Part shown: piece after piece, positions 10,668-21,029 of the stretch
Position numbering within the stretch: position 1 is the first letter of the stretch
How the letters are laid out: each line of letters starts with the position of its first letter
NCBI GenBank assembly: GCA_903632075.3
Contig: CAHIKZ030000026.1
Coordinates: forward strand, 1,282,501 to 1,346,500
Direction of reading: 5' to 3'
DNA: 64,000 nt
Source: Acanthosepion pharaonis
Lineage: Eukaryota > Mollusca > Cephalopoda > Sepiida > Sepiidae
Made by a program: the position numbers and the translations under genes
Notes under the pieces: generated by a model
What the model saw: the letters and a program-made list of their open reading frames with translations, nothing else
The model's database searches: none
What the model was told of the DNA's origin: nothing

Positions 10668-11170
10668 GCTCAACACCACTGAGTATTTATCGTTCCACCC
10701 ACGAGGACAGAATATGGCACAAGGCCGGTTTTAATGTGGGTATCCCCAGCCCGTAGGCTTAAAAAAATATAGCTTTTGAACCCGGTTAGACGGGTTCATG
10801 CCCTGTCTACCTCCCCGGACGAAACCCCGCCCTTCGGCAAAGCCTCGTCCGGGTTCCTCTCTGCTAACGCAGAGAGTTCGACAGAAGGCGCGCGCAGTCA
10901 GAGACCGCTCAACACCACTGAGTATTTATCTTCTCACCCACGGAAAAGAATATGGCACAAGGCCGGTTTTTATGGGTTTTCCCTGAGCCCGTAGGCTCGG
11001 CAAAAAAATATAGCCTTTTTGAAGCCGATTAAACGGGTTTAGGCCCCTGTCTACCTCCCCGGACGAAACCTTGCCCCTTCCGCAAAGCCTCGTCCGGGTT
11101 CCTCTCTGCTTACGCAGAGAGTTCGACAGGAGGCGTGCGCAGTCAAAGACCGCGAGACGCCACTGAGCCC
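10668..11170 (+). repeat. GC-rich structured tandem repeat, about 240 bp, two units
   Basis: Two units plus the start of a third (10,668, 10,906 and about 11,151) share CAACACCACTGAGTATTTAT, ATGGCACAAGGCCGG, GTCTACCTCCCCGGACGAAA and CTGCxTACGCAGAGAGTTCG. Each holds several self-complementary stems, for example CCGGACGA/TCGTCCGG, CTCTCTGC/GCAGAGAG and GAACCCG/CGGGTTC. GC content is far above the surroundings. A related single copy lies at 15,326-15,480 on the minus strand. The open frames here show no protein homology that I recognise. Confidence 0.75.
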
Positions 11171-11179
11171 AACTTGACA

Positions 11180-11631
11180 CTGCTACTACTACTTATTATC
11201 TGTGGGAGAGTCTATTACAATAGAATAGGTATTATGGTATAACACATATTTTTTCCAAACTTTGTCTGGATTCTGTATTTTATTTTATACACTATAACAA
11301 ATGTGCATTTTTCAGTTAGTCATGGTGACAAATCGGTAAGCTACGATTCGTGGGGAAAGGCCGTCGTCATTTTTAGCAGACATTATTTATCGTATACGCA
11401 TTCCATTTGCGTATTTAATTACGCGTAGAATGTCTGTCTCGAGAGGATCGTCTAAAAAATAGCCAAGCTCCAATACCAGTCGGCCAATCAATCTTATATT
11501 TGAGCAACATCCGTAGACGGAAATTAAGTACACTTATTTATTTCTTGTTGACCAATTCTTGAGTGTTGTGAGATCAGTTCTTAGAGGTTCCCTACTCGAA
11601 TCTTAAAAATCTTCGCAGTTTTGTAAAATCT
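11180..11631. other. Unassigned sequence
   Basis: No gene, terminal repeat or tandem structure seen between the GC-rich repeat and the dodecamer array. Confidence 0.35.
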
Positions 11632-12935
11632 CAAGAAAGCGTCCAAGGAACCGCTCTGGTAAGTGTTGAGGCAAGCACTCTAGTAAGTGTTCTGGTAAGA
11701 GCTCTTTTAAGAGTCCAGGTAACCGCTCTGGTAGCACTTAGAAAAACGCCCTGGTAAGCACTTCGGTAAGTGTTCTGTTAAGTGCTCATATAAACATTCA
11801 GATAAATGCTCTGGTAAACGCTCGAATAAGCATCCTGCTAAGCGGAACGGTAAGTACCCCGTTAAGAGTTCTGGCAAGCAACTTTGGTAATCGCTCTGTT
11901 TACAGCACTTGTAAGCCTCCAGGTAACCCTGGTGGTAAGCGCTTAGAAAATGGCCCAGAAAAGCTTCCTGACAAACACTTTGCTAAGCGCTCAGTCACGT
12001 GCTTAGTTAAACATGCTAGTAAGTGCTATGGTAAATGCATAGGTAAACGTTCTGGCAAACAATCAAGTGCTCAAGTAATCGCACGCAACGGTAAGCGCTC
12101 TGCTAAGGGGCTCTGGTAAACGCCCAGATAAGGACTCTTGTAAGCGCCCAGATAATGGCTCTTGTAACATCCCCGTTAGTTTCTCTGCTAAGCAATTTGG
12201 TAAGAGCTCTGGTAAACGTCCAGGTAAGCACTTTGGTAAGTGATCGGATAAGCAGTCTTGTAAGCATCCTATTAAGTGCTCTGGTAAGCACTAATGGGAG
12301 CGTCGGTAAGCGCCCAGATAATCACTTTGGTAAGCGCTCAGATAATAATTAGTGACGTGATCTAGTAAGTAATCTGGTAAGAGCTTTGGTAGGCGCCCAG
12401 ATTAGCATCTGATAAGCGATCAGGTAAGCCCTCAGGTAAACATTTTTGTAAGCGCTCAGGTAAAAAACTCTAATAAGTGCCTTATTAAATGCTCTGGTAA
12501 TCACTTTGGTAAGAGTTCTGGTAAGAGCCCGGGTAAGACTTCGGTGAGTGATCAGGTAAGAACTGGTAAACGCCCAATTAATTGCACTGGTAAGCACTTT
12601 GCAAAGAGTGCTGGTAATGATTCAGACAAGCTCTTTGATAAGCACTCAGTAATCACTCTAGTAAAAGTTCAATTGTAGTACTCTTGCAAGCACTTTTGTA
12701 AAAGATCTAGTAAAACACTTTGCTTGGAGCACTGGTAAGCGCCCAGGTAAGAACTTTGGTAATCGTTCAGGTAATCACTCTGGTAAGCAAGAGCCCAGTT
12801 AAGTGCTCTGATAAGTACTTTGGTAAAAGCCTTGGTAGGCACCCAGATCAGCATCTAACCGTAACCCAGATAAACGATCAGGTAAGCACCCTGGCAAGTG
12901 CGCAGGTAACCGTTCTGGTAAACGATTCTGACTAG
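11632..12935 (+). repeat. Dodecamer minisatellite, consensus GTAAGYGCTCTG
   Basis: About 1.3 kb and roughly 100 diverged units of 12 bp, for example GTAAGTGTTGAG then GCAAGCACTCTA then GTAAGTGTTCTG. Because 12 is a multiple of 3, translations show a four-residue period (LVSA in one frame, GKRS in another, LTRA on the minus strand) with scattered stops. The short open frames here are products of the repeat. Confidence 0.85.
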
Positions 12936-13189
12936 GTGCCACATATTTACGGCGTAGTGTCAAAATTCAGTTAAGCATTCTAAATAAATAAATTAACTTT
13001 TGAGAATACTTAAGCATGGGATAATTGTTATTGAGTTAGCTCGATCGACCATTACCGCTGTGTATTGGGTTCGTTCCTCACTAGGTGCCTATAGCCGTCC
13101 TGTTGTGTCCAAACTAGGCTAAACTTACTGTACGATTTTTGGGAGGCGATTTGGAATGAAGTAATATTTACTGAGTTATTCCGTGTGTC
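12936..13189. other. Unassigned sequence
   Basis: Short non-repetitive stretch between the dodecamer array and an RTE-like LINE relic. Confidence 0.3.
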
Positions 13190-14060
13190 CCTTCAGAACG
13201 TGGGTGATCATGGCTCTTCGCAACTTCCTGTCTATTGTTGCTTTTAGCAATGTTTGGTTTCATGGTAAACCTTACACTTCTTGATCTGCCTCAAATTACA
13301 CAAGCTAGGTTATACACTGGTCTGTCTTTTCCTTGAATCCTGAAAGTGTCAAATTCTACAAATCCTTTTTCCTCATCATGTCCGAGAAAATACAACTGCC
13401 TCTTTCTGATTCTAAGTATGTGTCCTTTTCGCTTTCATTTTCCTTAAAACTTCCTCATTACTTATGTTGTGGTAGGATCCACCTAATTTGCATAGTGGAG
13501 TAGCGACCATATAAATATGGTTGGTACCGGGAAGAGAGAGGAGGAATCAAGAGATTCAACCAGAGACTCTGTCCGACTGCGACTAAGTCAACACATTCTC
13601 CAGGAACGGTCTTACCAGGAATATACAAAAGACTATATGTAAATATTGTGTACACTTTCTTGTTTCAATACATTTTGTTCTAAGTACATTTTGTGTTGCA
13701 TTATTATTCCATGCATTAGTCAAGTTTCAACAACTTAAAAGTTCCATTCATGGTATTCTCAGCATCCTTCTGTACAATAATATCACTATTACCTCGTATC
13801 CGCGTCATCTGTGAGGAAATTTCCCAGCATTCACTGCTTTATAAAACGACTGATGTTACATAGCAAATTAGCGCGTTTCTTTATTTCTAACAAAATTTTC
13901 CTGTTTCTTAATATTCTGTTTAGCTTCTGGAGAGCATCTTTGCATAATCCAGTACGCTTTCGGTTTTAGCTATCCCATTTCTTGCCATCTGCTAAAACGA
14001 TTCCCAGGTATTTAAACTTATGTAACTGCCTGTTATCGACGTCTTCATTTGTTGTTAAAT
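13190..14060 (-). pseudogene. RTE-like LINE relic, C-terminal part, split by a solo LTR
   Basis: Antisense of the plus sequence matches the 45,940-46,740 and 58,010-58,330 relics: GTATTCTCAGCATCCTTCTG (reading MLRIP-type on the minus strand), CTATTCCA/CTATCCCA, and the ATGGCTCT end corresponding to RAMI...VLRRHG. These are the late RT and C-terminal parts of an endonuclease-bearing RTE/L2-type LINE protein. It is interrupted at 13,465-13,732 by an LTR, and the reading frame is broken throughout. Confidence 0.5.
13465..13732. mobile_element. Solo LTR with 5-bp target duplication
   Basis: The 268-bp insertion starts TGTTG and ends CAACA, a perfect 5-bp terminal inverted repeat, and is flanked by ACTTA on both sides (13,460-13,464 and 13,733-13,737). 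TATAAATA lies at 13,510-13,517. No primer-binding site or gag-pol follows. It interrupts an RTE-like LINE, so it inserted later. These are hallmarks of LTR-retrotransposon integration followed by LTR-LTR recombination. The Gypsy/BEL/Copia class cannot be told, and orientation is only suggested as plus by the TATA box. Confidence 0.75.
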
Positions 14061-14289
14061 CTACGCTAATCTAATTATGCATGTGACATCGAACTACATA
14101 CATGTATTGCAGTCGCGAAAGAAGCCTTCCAAAATCTAAACAAACGATTAAGAAACGGGAAAAATATCGTTAGAGACAAAGAAAAGCGTGCTGAACTGCT
14201 AAGCAATATCAACCCTCTTGTATGGCAATGAATGATGAACTATCTCTTCACAGATGAAGCAAAAACCGCCGGTAGTAGAAATAAGGTTC

Positions 14290-14725
14290 TTAGTCACTTT
14301 CTCGCAGTTGTAATGTGACTTCCCTCTGTCTTTTCTACAAATATTTTTTATGGCAACTGCTCTGACGAGCTATTTTCACTGGTGCCCCAAATGTATGGAT
14401 TTAAGTGTGCCACTAGATTGGCAACTCGGTCCCACAGTTTCACTGTTGAAACAGTTAAATGTAACCGTCTCTTCTATTCCAACAGCTTCTTCTCTCGAAC
14501 TTTCTGAAAATGGAATTCCCCTCCTCTTACTTGTGTCCCTGATAGCTATAATCTTGAAATATTCAAATGTCAATCGACATCTTCTGATACCTTGATCTTG
14601 ATCCCCGTCCTTCTCTTTATCCTTTCCTCAAACATCTCTATTTTCCCCTTACTTTCACTCTATGTAACCGCTTGCGGGCTAGTGGCACTCCCGCCTTGCT
14701 TGGGGAGAGATGCTTAAAATACAAA
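14290..14725 (+). pseudogene. Jockey/CR1-like LINE, C-terminal end
   Basis: In shifted frames it reads FYGNCSDELFSLVPQ, ATRLATRSHSFTVETVKCNR, LFYSNSFFSRTF and DSYNLEIFKC, collinear with 2,560-2,840. The 3' tail GCCTTGCTTGGGGAGAGATG is at 14,693-14,712. Frameshifts near 14,400 and 14,500 make it non-coding. Confidence 0.65.
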
Positions 14726-14809
14726 GAAAAAAAAAAAACATCAAAAAACAGAAGGATGCTAAAAAAATTCCATCGACAGAGCGAGTAAGGAATTCGTTTA
14801 CTTTTTGTT

Positions 14810-15325
14810 TTACGGCATATCAAGCTCAATGGGGTATTTAATGCCGACAACATTTTTAGAATAGATTCGTATGAATAAAATATGTATTCTTTGGTTTAGA
14901 TTGGTTTGATTTATTTTGTTTTACAGCATATCAACCTCAATGAGTTATTTAATGCCGACAACATTTTTAGGATAGATTCGTATGAATAAAATATTTATTC
15001 TTTGGTTTAGATTGGTTTGGTTTATTTTGTTTTACAGCATATCAACCTCAATGAGTTATTTAATGCCGACAACATTTTTAGGATAGATTCGTATGAATAA
15101 AATATGTATTCTTTGGTTTAAATTGGTTTAGTTTATTTTGTTTTACGGCATATCAACCTCAATGGGTTATTTATTGACAACAACATTTTTATTGCTGGTA
15201 ATATTTTGTTTTGTCAAAAATCTGTTTCTGGTAATATTTTTCCTTCAAAATTGTATTGCTGGTAATAATTTTTTTAAAAAAACTATTTCTGATAATAGTT
15301 AGCTATTTTCCCATAGTTGGGACCA
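14810..15325 (+). repeat. 111-bp tandem repeat, three to four units, with degenerate tail
   Basis: Units of period 111 (TTCGTATGAATAAAATA at about 14,866, 14,977 and 15,088) contain CATATCAACCTCAATG, ATTTAATGCCGACAACATTT and TTTGGTTTAGATTGGTTT. Downstream GCTGGTAATATTTT-type blocks lead to CCATAGTTGGGACC. The same composite is inverted at 32,215-32,725, and single decayed units occur near 17,710, 18,365 and 35,865. This is a recurrent mobile or satellite unit with no coding capacity. Confidence 0.8.
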
Positions 15326-15480
15326 TAACAGGTGCTTTCCGGGAGGTAAACCGGCCCTGAACCCGTTTATACGGGTTCAATGGACATAGTTTTAGGCCCA
15401 GCCCACGGGCTCGGAGATCCCACATTAAATAACCGGCCTTGTGCCACATGATGCCCCAGTGGGGGGGGGGACTGAATATC
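15326..15480 (-). repeat. Single copy related to the 240-bp GC-rich repeat
   Basis: The minus strand has ATGTGGCACAAGGCCGG, GAGCCCGTGGGCT and a GAACCCG/CGGGTTC hairpin followed by a CCTCC run. These match 10,720-10,850 in order. GACCATAACAG occurs on both sides of the region (15,320 and 15,741), possibly marking ends of a larger insertion. Confidence 0.5.
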
Positions 15481-15844
15481 GTCAGTAGTTCAAATCGAAT
15501 CAAGAGTCGAGTCAGAGGCAGTCCGAAACAGAGTCGCGTTCAGACAATTACTGCAAGACATTGAATAGTGATACTGGTCGAGACTACATTGTTCTCTCTA
15601 CTAAACCTGATTGTTCATACTAACACTTCTACTTCTCTGTATATATTCCTGTTTGTAATATATCTGTGTTATTCCATACCTGTGTTTGAGTTCTTCTTTA
15701 TTGGTCCTACCTTGGACTATCACCGTGGGTACAAGGAACCCGACCATAACAGTTTAAAGGGACACTCTACAAAGAAGAAAGTTTATGTTGTGCTCCCACG
15801 GAGAATCGATCTTACTTCGAATTGATTAGCTAGTTGAAACTGCT
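15481..15844. other. Unassigned sequence between repeats
   Basis: Pyrimidine-rich with no recognised motif. It may be the remainder of the element bounded by the GACCATAACAG repeats. Confidence 0.3.
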
Positions 15845-16440
15845 ATTTAACTAGTTTTAATCATTTCGCGCCAAGCAAGGCGATAATGACACTAAGATGC
15901 AAGCGGTTACTGAGAGTAAAAGAGAACGAGAAGATTTAGTGAAGAGAAAGGACGATAAAAACAGGCTTCGGGGAGACACAATATGGCGACAGACGTTGCA
16001 TTTAATTTTTTGAAAATTGTAAGTAGCAGGGAAGCAAAAAGCTGAATGTCCCACAGGCGAGAAGTACGAGGAAAGAAACTATTAGAATAGAACTTGCGGT
16101 TACACCTAACTGCTTCAAAAGAAGAATGATGAGACTTAGATGACAATCTAAGAGCATACTTAAAATTCATGCAGACGATGTACCCAGGAGTAGAACTCAT
16201 TAGAACAATTGCCATAAAAATATATACAGAGGGAGCTACGTAACAGCGCTGGGAAATGACTGAAGCCAAGATGCCAGGTCATTACCGATAACATTACAGA
16301 TCTTTCTTTGTATTTTGTCGAGAATCTCGTGATATATAGGTAGGGACACCAGACCAGATATGGCGGTAATATGCAATGCACGGACGATTGTCAGTTTTGT
16401 AAATATGCAAGATGAATTCTGACGAGAAAAAAAAAAGTCT
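15845..16440 (-). pseudogene. Jockey/CR1-like LINE, C-terminal end
   Basis: Minus-strand frames give LRSSLCIYFYGNCSNEFYSW, then LSSKSHHSSFEAVRCNRKFY, SNSFFPRTSRLWD and LLTIFKKLNATSVAIL. The tail, complement of CGCCAAGCAAGGCG at 15,869-15,882, is the shared 3' signature. Upstream at 16,310-16,380 is a piece near ITRFSTKYKERSVML. Frameshifts separate the parts. Confidence 0.65.
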
Positions 16441-16555
16441 GATACGACTCAGTGAACTCTACTTTCCTAGCTGGATAAATAGCATGACTCAATATAATCA
16501 CACCACTTCTTATCAGTGGAAAATGTAAAATCATGAGGGACAGATATTTAGATTA

Positions 16556-17687
16556 CACCGGTTGACATTTTTTTCGACACAAATATTGTTGGGCAATGTG
16601 CACATGTTTCTGGGGTATTTTTTCACGCTGAATCTAAAAATCAATTACATTTTAACATCACATCACGTTTTCTCAGTACAGATTATTTCTGTTTTGCTTA
16701 AAATAGGACAAAATGCCTAATTCACATGAATATACCACAGCTTAAATAAGCGAGTGAAATAGTTGAAACATTTCGTTTTATGTTAAAATAATTTATCATT
16801 CAAGAAAAATTATCCAAATAACTTTCGAAATGAATTCTAAGCTATTCCCTTTTCAGATAAGCTGACCTGAAAATGCTTCCTTTTCATCAGAGATATCTCA
16901 CTGGAAACGTTCTTGTGCCCTCAATGTTCTTTGTTAAGATTTTGTGGTTTGTGTTTCTTCTCTACTTTTCAACGAAGAAGCTCTTTAGAAGTAATTCAAT
17001 AACAGCGGTTTTAGTTTTTATTAGTAGTTTTCATTTTAAACCTGAAACTGATTTTAGAGAGGAATGGCGGAAAAATCTCGGGTCCTTTAAACTAATCGTC
17101 ACCTCGATTAGTTTGCTAATAATCTTGGTGATTATAGTGATGAACAGAAAGAGAGGTTTCATGAGGATCTCAAGGTAATGGAAGAAAGATACAACGGCAG
17201 ATGGGATGTTAACATGATGGCTGATTTCAGCTGGATCATCAAAAGAAATCAAACTTTTCAAAAGCACCGTAAAGTTTCCAAGAAGAGAAGATTTATACAT
17301 TTGGATGAACAAAAATGAAAGCATTTGTCATGCCTTTATGTCTTCTTTGTTTTGATTCAAAAATTGATGACACATGTTTGCCCTAATTTAATTTCGTGTG
17401 AGATTTTTCTGAAAGGTTTTTTGGAACTGAAAATGCTGAAAATGCATTCTTTAAGTTATTGGGATACTTTTTTCTTTTATAAGTTATTCTAACCTGAAAA
17501 CGTTTAAGGTTGGTTCTCTTTGGCCCTGGAATATCACTGTTAAATGAGTATTTTCGCCTATTTTAAGAAAAATAGAAACTATCTCTACTGAAAAAACATG
17601 ATGTGGTAGGGGGGAAATCGGCTTTATTTTCAGATTCAGTGTGAAAAAATAGCCTATTTTGGGGGTCGAAAAAAATGTCTACCAGTG
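16556..17687 (+). mobile_element. TIR transposon, CMC-like, with TTA target duplication
   Basis: Left end CACCGGTTGACATTTTTTTC and right-end complement CACTGGTAGACATTTTTTTC are flanked by TTA on both sides (16,553-16,555 and 17,688-17,690). Similarity of the ends continues inward about 140 bp (TTTTTTCACGCTGAATCT, CATCACATCACGTTTT, TTAAAATAGG). A 3-bp duplication and CACTG-type ends fit the CACTA/Mirage/Chapaev group, but no transposase core is visible. The 1,132-bp element encloses a conserved short frame at 17,112-17,318 and is probably non-autonomous. Confidence 0.75.
17112..17318 (+). pseudogene. C-terminal fragment of an unidentified conserved family
   Basis: A 68-codon open stretch reads NNLGDYSDEQKERFHEDLKV then MEERYNGRWDVNMMADFSWI, ending in a basic tail (KHRKVSKKRRF). 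A second, more damaged copy lies at 30,905-31,075 with SDEQDERFHHNIQDMEEW and MADICWNLKRD. The family is familiar to me as an uncharacterised invertebrate protein end, but I cannot give a function. No start codon is in place and the N-terminal part is lost. Its position inside a TIR element suggests it is element-encoded. Confidence 0.55.
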
Positions 17688-17689
17688 TT

Positions 17690-18420
17690 ATTTAATGGTT
17701 AAGATATTTTTTGGTTTATTTTGTTTAACGACATATCAACTTCTGTAGGTTAGTTAATGCATAATCTAAATATTTTGAACACAATTTTATGGCTTCAGCT
17801 AAATATATTTTGAACCCAATTGTTTGCCGTCAACTACAGATAAAATGCATTGTAGGTCATTTTGCTATAAAAATCCTTGATAATTCTTCTATAAAATGTA
17901 TTGCTGGGCGTTTTGCTTTAAAAATGCATTGTTAACATATTTGCAGATAATTTATTGAAGATGAATTTCGAAAGAGAAATTTAGAATGAAACAATTCCTG
18001 CTGTTAACCAAAGTTATAGTCTCTTAATTGGTCGCAATATTTTTGAGTAGCCAGAACATCAAACTTAGGTTAGTCACCAAAAACAAGAAATAGGTTAATG
18101 GAGGAACTCAGTGAAAACTGCAGTGGTGGAATCACTGAGGAATTAAGTCCAGATGTGACACAGGCCGACATCAAGTCCCACAAGTTTTTGAAAAACATTC
18201 CAAGCAGTTGACAGCTAATTACTATTTGGAACAGAACGAGGATTCAGAGACGACGGGAAAGCAGAATAAAGAGTAAAATGTATAATCGGAAAATTTTAAA
18301 AAGGAGTTCAAGGAAGAAGATTGTGAACGAATTGGATATTGAATTTTTAACGTTTTGTTGTTTGTTTGTTTAACGGCATATCAACTCCTTATGGGTCATT
18401 TAATACCAAAATTTAATTTT
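17690..18420 (+). repeat. Decayed single units related to the 111-bp repeat
   Basis: TTTATTTTGTTTAACGACAT (17,716) and TTTGTTTAACGGCATATCAA (18,364) resemble the 111-bp unit. The intervening sequence has GCATTGT-type short repeats and no gene. Confidence 0.45.
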
Positions 18421-18896
18421 CTTAATTTTAAAAAATGTATGGCTTGTAATATTTTTTTTTTAAATGTATTGTTGATAATAATTTTTTTTTTTATACAGAA
18501 ATGAATTGCTGGCAATTTTTTTTTTTAATAAGAAAATGTATTACTAGTATTTTTTGCTATATTTTTTTTATGCTTTCATAGTGTTTTGACCCCAGTTTAT
18601 CAGTTAAGTATTTCCGCATAGCTGAGATCTTAACATTAGCAATTAAGAGAATATTCTACACTCCTCAAAACTTCCCGCTCAGAAGCCTTGCTGTCGGATG
18701 TAGTTTATCGTCATACCCAGGACGTAGATTTTGTTTTCTTTCTTTTCTTTCTTTTTTCTATTTTTTTTTCTTTTTCTTTTAATTATTTATTCATTGCTGT
18801 TTTGTCTTCTGTCAGCAAACACCTAAATACTGTTTATTAATTTTATTTAGTAATTTTTTTCGTGAAACATATATATATATATTTATATATATATAT
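18421..18896. other. Poly-T-rich unassigned sequence
   Basis: Several 8-14 bp T runs and a CTTTT-rich stretch (18,720-18,785). No gene seen. Confidence 0.4.
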
Positions 18897-19105
18897 ATGT
18901 ATGGAGTCTGATCAAAAGTTGTTGGAACTGTTGCTATGGTAACGTAGCTAAAGAACGCGATGAACCAGCTTGACACAGACTGATCTTGAACTTTGTCGCG
19001 TATACACACTCATTTATAACGTTCTCCTTCACTTCCGTTGTTTACAGCAGGAAAAATCTGTAGAGTATGGTCGTCTCACCGTACCACAGAGGTTCCGTCA
19101 CTGAC
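18897..19105 (+). mobile_element. Possible mariner 5' terminal region
   Basis: GGAGTCTGATCAAAAGTTGT followed by GGAACTGTTGCTATGGTAAC resembles the terminal inverted repeat and leader of some mariners. It is cut off by a perfect hairpin and a Penelope fragment, with no transposase. Confidence 0.3.
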
Positions 19106-19107
19106 CA

Positions 19108-19170
19108 TGTAAATCCTTAGATGAACAAAAACTCCTGTACAAGCAGTCTTTGTTCATCTAAGGATTTACA
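19108..19170. repeat. Perfect 22-bp inverted repeat
   Basis: The arm at 19,108-19,129 (starting TGTAAATCCTTAGATG) is exactly complementary to 19,149-19,170, with a 19-bp spacer. Perfect arms in an otherwise decayed region indicate a recent event. It sits at the junction of mariner-like and Penelope sequence. Confidence 0.9.
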
Positions 19171-19737
19171 AGTTCTAGATTTTTTTACTATTTTCCATTT
19201 TAAGTTAGGGTTTTGTTAACTTCTTTTAAGTACCAAAATATTTAGAAAGGGAAGTCCTGTTGCGGTACGCATTGTTGTTGAAAGGTACCATTAGTTTTAA
19301 AGGAATTTTGGTACTGCCGACATAACATTTTTATCTGTTGGATTTTCTCAAGATGAAATAGTACATAGTAAATAAAGAATTCAGTTTGACATCTATTTTG
19401 CAATGGGCAATCATTAGAATTTCTACAATTACACAATTTGGTATAATTATTGTTTGCTGCTTTGGAATGGCGTTTATTACTCATGTCTATTGTTTAATAA
19501 ATTTTCATTATTTAGAAGCTTGATAATGTGTAGTTTTTCATGTAGGCATAAAGGGCATGGGTCATCCCAAGTTTTACAAGTTCTAGTTTTGTTTATAATT
19601 TTCCATTTTACTTTTGGTGTTTTATTCATTTCCTTTAAATGCCAAACATATTTAGATAGAGATGTCTGATTTCTTTTATTAATATTGTTGAAGGAGCACT
19701 TATGCTGCCTCCACCTCCATAAATAAACAATAGACAT
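19150..19737 (-). pseudogene. Penelope-like element family 1, two GIY-YIG fragments in tandem
   Basis: The first fragment (19,737-19,477) encodes RWRQHKCSFNN, SLSKYVWHLKE, VKWKIIN, CKTWDDPCPLCLHEKLHIIK and LLNNRHE. These are the GIY-YIG nuclease and its Cys motif at the C-terminus of Penelope-like proteins. The second (19,484-19,150) begins earlier in the protein (KLCNCRNSNDCPLQNRC) and decays into KWKIVKKSRTCKS. A C-terminus followed by an upstream portion on the same strand means two truncated copies head-to-tail. No reverse transcriptase is present. Confidence 0.75.
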
Positions 19738-20447
19738 GAGTTACCAGTTTTTTGCCGACATCATCAAATTTTCGCATTAAATAATTAGCTTAAAAAACAA
19801 ACAAACAATAGAATAATAAATACAAATTTTAAACTCCATAGTCTAAATAAAAGTTTAATAGCCCTAACCAATAAAAAAAAAACTTTATAAAGTCGCCAAA
19901 AAAACAAATATTAGCGAATTATGATAGTTTTTCAGGGGAAAAAAATAAAATAAAATAAAAAAATAAATAAATCTCCATAGACACTTAACCAGACAAGACG
20001 ATGTCATCTTCCGCTCTGAATTTAGACACCCCCAACCTTACCCTGACTTGACCTGAGATATTGATACAAATTATTAACCCTTACGCCCTTTTTTTTTTAA
20101 ATAATTGCTCTAGCCGTTACCATAGTAATTTTAACTTTAATAATGAATATGCTTATGAAACGCGTAAATTTCAAGAATTAGTTATTCAAAAAAAAAAAAA
20201 AAATTGCTTGAAGATAGAACAGAGCTTGGTACTTTAATTCAATTTAATTCAAATAATTATATTAAAGTTTACGGCTCTTGTTTTGAAACATGAGAACTCT
20301 TATGTAGCGATGGAATGATATTTTTAAATAAATAATTATATTTATGCTCTACTTTTGTATCGAGCACTATTTTTTAAAAATAATAACAAAAATCCTAAAG
20401 AACTTTGGATTATTTACCTAACGAGTTCTTTCCTATTTTCTATATAT

Positions 20448-20455
<8 letters not shown>
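19725..20455 (+). mobile_element. Penelope family 1 3' flank, inverted relative to its neighbour
   Basis: From AATAGACATGAGTTA to the TTTCTATATATTTTCACACA tract, the plus strand matches the 3' flank of the minus-strand copy at 48,950-48,175 (for example TTATGCTCTACTTTTGTATC, CTCCATAGACACTTAACC). Here it lies back-to-back with the coding fragment, so the coding end and its flank point in opposite directions. Confidence 0.6.

Positions 20456-20540
<85 letters not shown>
20450..20540. repeat. (CA)n(TA)n microsatellite
   Basis: (CA) at 20,451-20,492 followed by (TA) at 20,494-20,540. The same order on the Penelope sense strand occurs at 48,181-48,113. Confidence 0.9.
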
Positions 20541-20543
<3 letters not shown>

Positions 20544-20544
20544 C

Positions 20545-20841
20545 GTCTATATTTAGGCAGCATATTTTCATTCAAACAGGTCTTGTTAAATAATTTAAAC
20601 ATATCATGTCGGTTAGTTTCCGTTGTGATCCTTTGTGATCCTTTCAAGTTCACGGATTCATTTTTTGGTTGACTTAGAAAATTGAGTAAGAAAAATACCA
20701 AACTTTTCTCTCAATTAGTTTTTATTTTCCCAAGTACTTCCAATCTGAGACCATCTTCTGAGGGTTAAGTTGTCTGTGACTATTTATGTGTTTCAGTGAA
20801 TTTTAAACATTTCAAAAAAAAAGGATCACAACGAAAACTAA

Positions 20842-20845
<4 letters not shown>
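20545..20845. repeat. Inverted repeat with Penelope family 2 terminal sequence
   Basis: TAGTTTCCGTTGTGATCCTT (20,616-20,635) pairs imperfectly with AAGGATCACAACGAAAACTA (20,821-20,840). ATATTTAGGCAGCATATTTT at 20,550 is the antisense of the family 2 3' end (GCTGCCTAAATATAC at 39,927-39,941). TA tracts lie on both sides. Confidence 0.5.
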
Positions 20846-20906
<61 letters not shown>

Positions 20907-20977
20907 GACAAACAAACACTTAAAAACTCAATGGATCTATATCCTCTTGGAAATTCCATACAGATTACCAATAATTT

Positions 20978-21012
<35 letters not shown>
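20843..21012. repeat. Two (TA)n tracts
   Basis: 20,843-20,903 and 20,981-21,012, separated by 77 bp of unique sequence. Confidence 0.9.
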
Positions 21013-21017
<5 letters not shown>

Positions 21018-21029
21018 CAAACTTCCATT

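Noticed and set aside
10668..11170. Hammerhead ribozyme in the GC-rich repeat (CGGACGA...GAAG on the minus strand)
   Set aside because: The U4 position is G in both copies and the segment is the arm of a perfect CCGGACGA/TCGTCCGG stem, so a hammerhead fold is unlikely.
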